A stretch of 9,598 bases of DNA from CAZFVY01 sp964522665. GTDB taxonomy: Bacteria > Verrucomicrobiota > Verrucomicrobiia > Limisphaerales > CAZFVY01. Below the pieces are notes generated by a model. It saw only the letters and a list, made by a program, of their open reading frames with translations, was not told the origin of the DNA and did no database searches. Both the position numbers and the translations under genes were made by a program. This document shows positions 5,474-9,598 of the stretch, piece after piece; position 1 is the stretch's first letter, and each line of letters opens with the position of its first letter. The DNA is taken from the NCBI GenBank assembly GCA_964522665.1, contig CAZFVY010000162.1:1-9598 (forward strand), given 5' to 3'.

Positions 5474-6595
5474 TCAGAATTTTCTCGTCACGCCGAACGT
5501 GACGACATAATCGGCGAAGCCCGCGGCCGCCGGTTCGAGGCCGGCGGCTTTTTCGGGGACGCTTTGCTCGCGATTGCGGTAGAGCGCGACCGGCACATTG
5601 AGGGCAAACGACCAGGAGCGGAACGCAAGGCTGACGCCCGGTTCGATCGAGACGGCGTAACCAGGCCGGCGGAAGCCGTCGCTGCCGCCGATGAGGTCAT
5701 GCACCGGCACTCCTTCGATCCTGCCCGCCAAACTCAATGACAACGCATGCCTGGGCCACGCGATATACTCGAAACCGCCACGCGCGAGGTAATTGTCCGT
5801 GATCGAATAATCGCCCATCAGGCTGGCCGTCGGCGAGTATTTCTCTTCGGGCGTCACGGTGTACGATCCGTTCAGGAACGCGTTCAACCGGGGCAGGATC
5901 TCGCGGTAAGCGTACGCGTCGAGAATGATGCCCCAGCCGCCGGCGCCGGGCTGAATCGATTGGTCCACCGCGTGACGCTGGGCGCGCAACGTGGGGCCCG
6001 GAAGCTCGAAGACGTCCTGGGCGTCGCGATCCCCGGTCGGCGCCGAAACGCCCAGGCCGACCCGGACGTTGCCATTCGTGCGGGTGAGCGGATCAAGGAG
6101 CCAGGCATTGCCTTCGACCCGGACGTCCGCGAGGCCGGACGCTTGCGTGTGAAACCGGTCGATCGTCGGTGGAAAGGCGAAGGTGCGAACGACCTGCGAG
6201 CGGTCGTTAAAAACCAGCGGCAGCGTGGCCGTCGCGCTGAAGCGCGGGTCGAACGCGTACGTGACCCCGAGATCAATGAAGTGCGAGTCGTTAATTTCCG
6301 CGTTGCCCGGCGCCTGCTCGACATCATGCACAAACATCCGGTCCGAGTGCAGCCAGCGATAATTCACCGAGGACTCGAAGCCGTAGGTGGCTGGCGCCTC
6401 GACCTCGTCGGCCAGATGCATGCCGTAATGCCCGGGCATCGCTTCAGCGCCGCGCGAGGCGATGCAGCCCTGGGCGAGAATCGCCGGGGCTTTGGCCAGC
6501 GCGCAGGCCGCCAGGATAGCGAAGCTCCGCCGACAAAATGTCGGCCGCGACGGAGAATTTACGCGAGCGGCAGGCGGTAGCGGAATCGATGGCAC
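5474..6595 (-). CDS. Outer-membrane beta-barrel protein (transporter / phenol MetA-like family)
   Basis: The 373-residue product has a signal peptide after a basic stretch (CRRSFAILAACALAKAPAIL, residues 21-40), with likely cleavage around AQG (41-43). The rest alternates hydrophobic and polar residues in beta strands and ends in Phe (VVTFGVTRKF), the usual outer-membrane barrel signal. VGLGVSAPTGDRD (179-191) matches the L-x-x-PTG-x-x-D strand-turn of the transporter/phenol MetA-like barrel family. These are presumed channels, and the substrate is unknown. The start is a GTG at 6595 with no clear ribosome site. The next in-frame Met (residue 53) would remove the signal, so the long form is kept. 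A cysteine after QG resembles a lipobox poorly. It follows the haloperoxidase gene by 117 bp on the same strand, so they may be co-transcribed. Confidence 0.72.
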   Translation of the reverse strand: MPSIPLPPAARVNSPSRPTFCRRSFAILAACALAKAPAILAQGCIASRGAEAMPGHYGMHLADEVEAPATYGFESSVNYRWLHSDRMFVHDVEQAPGNAEINDSHFIDLGVTYAFDPRFSATATLPLVFNDRSQVVRTFAFPPTIDRFHTQASGLADVRVEGNAWLLDPLTRTNGNVRVGLGVSAPTGDRDAQDVFELPGPTLRAQRHAVDQSIQPGAGGWGIILDAYAYREILPRLNAFLNGSYTVTPEEKYSPTASLMGDYSITDNYLARGGFEYIAWPRHALSLSLAGRIEGVPVHDLIGGSDGFRRPGYAVSIEPGVSLAFRSWSFALNVPVALYRNREQSVPEKAAGLEPAAAGFADYVVTFGVTRKF

Positions 6596-6712
6596 GGTTG
6601 TTAATGACCGAATTTGACTCGAAGCAAAAGCGTTATTTGGGGAAACGGCGGAGCGCTCCCGCGCGAACTCCGTCGAATTGAATCAAAAAAGCTCACGTCC
6701 GGACTCAACGGT
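6596..6712 (-). other. Spacer between haloperoxidase and outer-membrane protein genes
   Basis: This 117-bp spacer on the minus strand contains GTCCGGAC, a palindrome without a loop, and a T6 run (6690-6685) shortly after the haloperoxidase stop. It also holds a 10-bp palindrome GGAGCGCTCC (6650-6659). None makes a convincing terminator. No clear promoter for the downstream gene is visible either. Confidence 0.3.
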
Positions 6713-8875
6713 TCACGGCTTAAGCGAGCCGACCGCGCGGTAGAACTTGGCGGGGCCGGTCAGGTTATTCGTGGTCGCGATGGTGAGCGCGTCGAACGGT
6801 TGGTTGACGGCCGGCGCGTCGTTCGTGAAGGCTTGCCGCAAGTCCGGGGTGGATTGCAACTTGTAGTAAATCCCGCGCACCGTGTTATAGCGCACTTCAT
6901 ACTGGTTGGCGGCGAGCTTGCGGATGGCCACCGGCGTGTCGGTCACGGAACCGTCCCAATAGCGCTTCGCCAAAGCCCAAACGCCTTTGCCGACCTGCGC
7001 CGCCGCGCGCCGACCCACGAGATTGTCGATGGGCGGATGAATGCCGCCATAGATGCGCGAGATGCCGGCCTCATCGGCCGCGTCGTAATACGTGGCCCAT
7101 TGCAGGCTGAGCGGTTGGGAGGGACCATTTTCGAACGTCAGAACGTAGTTGGTATAGACCCCGAGACCACCCGGAAAGAACGGCGTGCCGGTTATCGACG
7201 TGAAAACTTCCGCGGCCGCGCGGCTGAATGAACTGTGGCCCGAGAAATAACCAGGGAACGCCGGGGTGACAAAGTTCGTGCGTTGATACGTATTCCAGAA
7301 ATCCCCGTGGATCCACTGCACACCGCTGTGCTGATGCACCGGATCGGCCGGCGGCCCAGGCCAGGCGCGAACCGCGATCTTACCGGGCGTCAAGCCGGCG
7401 TGACGCCCCCCTGGCGCCGCCGTGGCCGCCGTGACGAGCTCAATGAGATTCGTGATCAGCGGGAGTCCATTGGCGTTATATGATGGCAAAGCCGGATTAC
7501 TAGACTGGCCAAGCCCGGCCAGGTAGCGGATCGCCCCGATGGGACGCCACCCGTCGTAAGCGCGCTTCGCGCCCCACGCCGTGCAAGCGGCGTCGTGGAC
7601 GGCCGCGTTGAGCGCGAAATACATCTTCACGTCCCATTCCAAATCACTGACCACGGAGCCGGTTCCGGCGATTTTCTTCACCAGAGCCGGATTATCCGAG
7701 ATGTAATTAGCCAGCACATTCCAATGTCCGGGCGGCGTCTCCGAATTGGGGCCATCCGCCCAGAACTCGGCGACGACGCGGCCATAGTCGCCGCGCTTAA
7801 CGATGTTCGGCGCGTACGGCAGGCCGGTCACCGGGTTATTGGTGTAGCCGTGCCCGTCGTAAATCTGAAAATCGCCGGCGCCGTAGGAACCCGTGAAATC
7901 GAGACCATTGTTGCCGCGGGACGCCGGCGAGGTGTCCATGGTCACCCCGTCCCCAGGGTCCAATTCGCTGTCGGCCGTGATGTTGGCCACCAGCTCCTTG
8001 ACGAATTGCGCGTGGGTCGCCCCGCCAAAGTACGGCGGCGGACCGGGATCGATCCACGGCTTCGTCGCGTCGGCGCGGACGAGCGAAAACGGCCGCACGC
8101 CGAGCCACTGCGCGCCGAGATAAGTCTGGATCGGGCCTTGGGGAAATCCGTTTTGATCCACCGCGTTGACGATTTGCAGACGCTGCCAATGATTGATGTC
8201 CACCACCGTGTGCGGGGGCGATTGGCCGTCGGTGATTCCCTCGAAGGATACCGCGAGCGGAGGGTTCAGATAAACGTAGCCGCCTTGATTGACGGGAAAG
8301 TCGGGATAAGCGATGGGCGGGTTCGCGAGCGGGTACGGCGTGCCTCCCGTTTGGTTCGAGCCATCGTTGATGAACCAGGCGGAGACGGCGTCGTAAATCG
8401 AATTGCCCACCCCAGCCGGGGTCGAGGTGTCGCGGGAAACATTATTGGTGTCGTAGCCCAGCGACGCCATCAGCGCGTCGTCCGCCGCGAGGGTGGTGGC
8501 GGCGGTCTTCGAGTAAACATGGCGTTCCTTGAGCAGCCGCCAAGCGGCGTAGCTGATCGCCTGGGTCCGGGCCGCCGCCACGTCGGTGGCGGTAAACTTG
8601 CCACGGTAAACGTAGCCGACCGCGACCGGGTCGTAAGCCGCCCACGCGTCGTACATGCAAACCGAGAGGCTGAAATAATTACGCGCCTGCGCCGGCGGGT
8701 GCGGCGTGTCCACCCGAATGGCCGCGATCGCCCGTTCGTCCCACATGCGCGCAATACTCTGCGCCGCGTGGGCGCGCCCGGTCGCGGCGGCGCCGATGGC
8801 CAGTAAAACGAACACCCATGTCGAACGCGCGCAAGCGCGAACGCGAGAAACCGGAATCGAGGGGAGGTAATGCAT
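6713..8875 (-). CDS. Secreted vanadium-dependent haloperoxidase (PAP2 superfamily)
   Basis: The 720-residue protein starts with a signal peptide (basic residues 11-17, hydrophobic 19-32, likely cut after AHA at 37). It contains the three vanadate-binding motifs in order: K437-x6-R444-P445 (in KRAYDGWRP), S545-G546-H547 (in GYFSGHSSFS) and S606-R607-x5-H613-x3-D617 (in SRIYGGIHPPID). H613 would be the axial vanadate ligand and H547 the acid-base histidine. Such enzymes oxidise halides with H2O2. Members of the fold may instead act as phosphatases, and halide preference cannot be read here. Residues from about 648 to the end form a beta-rich tail ending AKFYRAVGSLKP, typical of exported verrucomicrobial proteins. 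The start ATG 8875 is the only one that includes the signal. It is intact, with the barrel gene downstream. Confidence 0.9.
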   Translation of the reverse strand: MHYLPSIPVSRVRACARSTWVFVLLAIGAAATGRAHAAQSIARMWDERAIAAIRVDTPHPPAQARNYFSLSVCMYDAWAAYDPVAVGYVYRGKFTATDVAAARTQAISYAAWRLLKERHVYSKTAATTLAADDALMASLGYDTNNVSRDTSTPAGVGNSIYDAVSAWFINDGSNQTGGTPYPLANPPIAYPDFPVNQGGYVYLNPPLAVSFEGITDGQSPPHTVVDINHWQRLQIVNAVDQNGFPQGPIQTYLGAQWLGVRPFSLVRADATKPWIDPGPPPYFGGATHAQFVKELVANITADSELDPGDGVTMDTSPASRGNNGLDFTGSYGAGDFQIYDGHGYTNNPVTGLPYAPNIVKRGDYGRVVAEFWADGPNSETPPGHWNVLANYISDNPALVKKIAGTGSVVSDLEWDVKMYFALNAAVHDAACTAWGAKRAYDGWRPIGAIRYLAGLGQSSNPALPSYNANGLPLITNLIELVTAATAAPGGRHAGLTPGKIAVRAWPGPPADPVHQHSGVQWIHGDFWNTYQRTNFVTPAFPGYFSGHSSFSRAAAEVFTSITGTPFFPGGLGVYTNYVLTFENGPSQPLSLQWATYYDAADEAGISRIYGGIHPPIDNLVGRRAAAQVGKGVWALAKRYWDGSVTDTPVAIRKLAANQYEVRYNTVRGIYYKLQSTPDLRQAFTNDAPAVNQPFDALTIATTNNLTGPAKFYRAVGSLKP

Positions 8876-8905
8876 GGAGTGGTTACGTGTTAATCGTTTT
8901 TTGCT

Positions 8906-8934
8906 ATTGTTCAGGGCGGCGTATGATTAGGCAA
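8906..8934 (-). promoter_or_regulatory. Putative haloperoxidase promoter
   Basis: On the minus strand TTGCCT (8934-8929) and AACAAT (8911-8906) are spaced by 17 bp and each matches the sigma-70 consensus at 4 of 6 bases. The start of transcription would fall about 25 bp before ATG 8875. The surrounding 8876-9095 spacer separates divergent genes and holds no gene I can support. Confidence 0.3.
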
Positions 8935-9095
8935 GAAGCCTGGGTTGAGCAAAGGTTTAGCCGCGAACCGGATTCTTTCCGAGGCCAACCGGCCCACTGT
9001 CAGGGGCGAAGTGGATGGAACTGGGGGGAGAATAAACGCAACTGCGCTCAAGCTCAAGGTTGACCCGTAGTTAAACTGCTGGCACGATTCCCTTC

Positions 9096-9598
9096 GTGAA
9101 GTTGCGCGATAATCAGACGTTTCTCTCACTCTACTACGAGCCAAACGCCGTGGAGCTGGCAACTGGTATAAGTGACCCATCCGCGCCCGCCGAGTCCTGG
9201 CAAGGAGAAACGAAGCAACTCGGACAGGTGGCCACGCCGGAACTCGTCGCTACCATTATGGCCAAATGGGTTATGTCGGCGAAACCGCGCACCGTGCTTG
9301 ATCCGGCGGCAGGGTTGGGCGCCTTGTTGGCCGCGTGCCGACAACTCGACGGGCTTGCGCGATTAGTCGGTGTGGAGCGCGACCTAGAGACTTTGAAGCG
9401 GGCGAAAACAATCGCGCCTTCCGGCGCGAAACTAATCCTGGCGGATTATCTCAAATCCGACACGGGAATGTTCGACGGAATCATCGCCAATCCTCCTTAC
9501 GTGAAAGCCCAGCGGCTTCATTATTCGGAAGCCGACTGGCTCTATTTTGAAGAGCGGCTAGGAACGTCGTTGGACCGGCTCACCAACTTGTATGCCTT
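9096..9598 (+). CDS. DNA N6-adenine methyltransferase, N-terminal part (M.TaqI/Eco57I-like)
   Basis: The first 167 codons of a gene running off the right edge. After a 41-residue leader comes LGQVATPELVATIM (42-55), the usual helix before the SAM fold. It is followed by motif I DPAAGLGALL (69-78), motif II VGVERD (91-96) with the ribose-binding Glu94, an Asp at 117 in LILADYL, and the catalytic NPPY (132-135). The order motif I then NPPY is the gamma class of amino-methyltransferases, which transfer a methyl group from SAM to adenine N6. Members include type II modification enzymes, fused type IIG enzymes and BREX PglX. The missing C-terminus holds the target-recognition region, so these cannot be separated. 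The start is GTG 9096, the first plausible start after an in-frame TAA at 9072. No ribosome site is obvious. Confidence 0.87.
   Translation, partial: MKLRDNQTFLSLYYEPNAVELATGISDPSAPAESWQGETKQLGQVATPELVATIMAKWVMSAKPRTVLDPAAGLGALLAACRQLDGLARLVGVERDLETLKRAKTIAPSGAKLILADYLKSDTGMFDGIIANPPYVKAQRLHYSEADWLYFEERLGTSLDRLTNLYA

Noticed and set aside
6455..6478. Lipoprotein signal in the barrel protein (cysteine at residue 44)
   Set aside because: The sequence before Cys is LAQG, with Gln at the -2 position, which is a poor lipobox. The C-terminal Phe and beta pattern fit a barrel better.
5747..6580. 277-codon plus-strand open frame opposite the barrel protein
   Set aside because: It is an antisense shadow of the minus-strand barrel gene, with Arg-rich composition and no domain.
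7595..8806. 403-codon plus-strand open frame opposite the haloperoxidase
   Set aside because: It mirrors the GC-rich codons of the haloperoxidase. Its product is a low-complexity Arg/Val-rich sequence without a domain, while the minus strand has a full active site.
8818..9063. 81-codon plus-strand open frame between haloperoxidase and methyltransferase
   Set aside because: It overlaps the signal-peptide end of the haloperoxidase and its promoter, and has no domain or ribosome site.

Overview
The window looks like a high-GC environmental bacterium, most likely a soil member of the Verrucomicrobiota. This is an inference from three things. A secreted haloperoxidase ends in the beta-rich tail closing on an FYR-type sequence that is common in that phylum, and the gene fragment at the left edge ends the same way. 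Heptamer and palindromic repeats lie in the spacers. A run of exactly 100 N (4432-4531) marks a scaffold join, so this is a draft assembly.

Left part (1-1235): the 3' end of an exported-type protein, a small hairpin, four tandem 7-bp repeats, and a ParD/ParE-type toxin-antitoxin pair on the plus strand. The pair has a recognisable promoter/operator. The antitoxin is better started at 247, and the toxin overlaps it by 56 bp. About 410 bp without a convincing gene follows, holding a cluster of three small palindromes.

Centre left (1236-4124, minus strand): one large NLR-like protein with TIR, NB-ARC and kinesin-light-chain-like TPR domains. Its TPR region is also a tandem 126-bp DNA repeat. 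By architecture it is a candidate anti-phage or signal-sensing STAND protein.

Centre (4125-5194): non-coding and repetitive. A palindromic element of about 89 bp, with 27-bp inverted arms, recurs in a 241-bp tandem array. The array has broken the assembly. A short, strongly GC3-biased reading-frame end follows it directly and may be the stump of a disrupted gene.

Right part: a 71-aa membrane protein (plus), then on the minus strand a beta-barrel-type outer-membrane protein and, upstream of it, a secreted vanadium-dependent haloperoxidase with its whole vanadate-binding signature. These two may form one export-linked unit. At the right edge a DNA N6-adenine methyltransferase gene begins on the plus strand and runs out of the window.

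The TA pair, TIR-STAND protein and methyltransferase make a loose defence-flavoured neighbourhood, interrupted by housekeeping-like exported proteins. I do not see a demonstrable multi-gene new system. The most unusual items are the homogenised TPR array of the TIR protein and the palindrome-based tandem array beside it.
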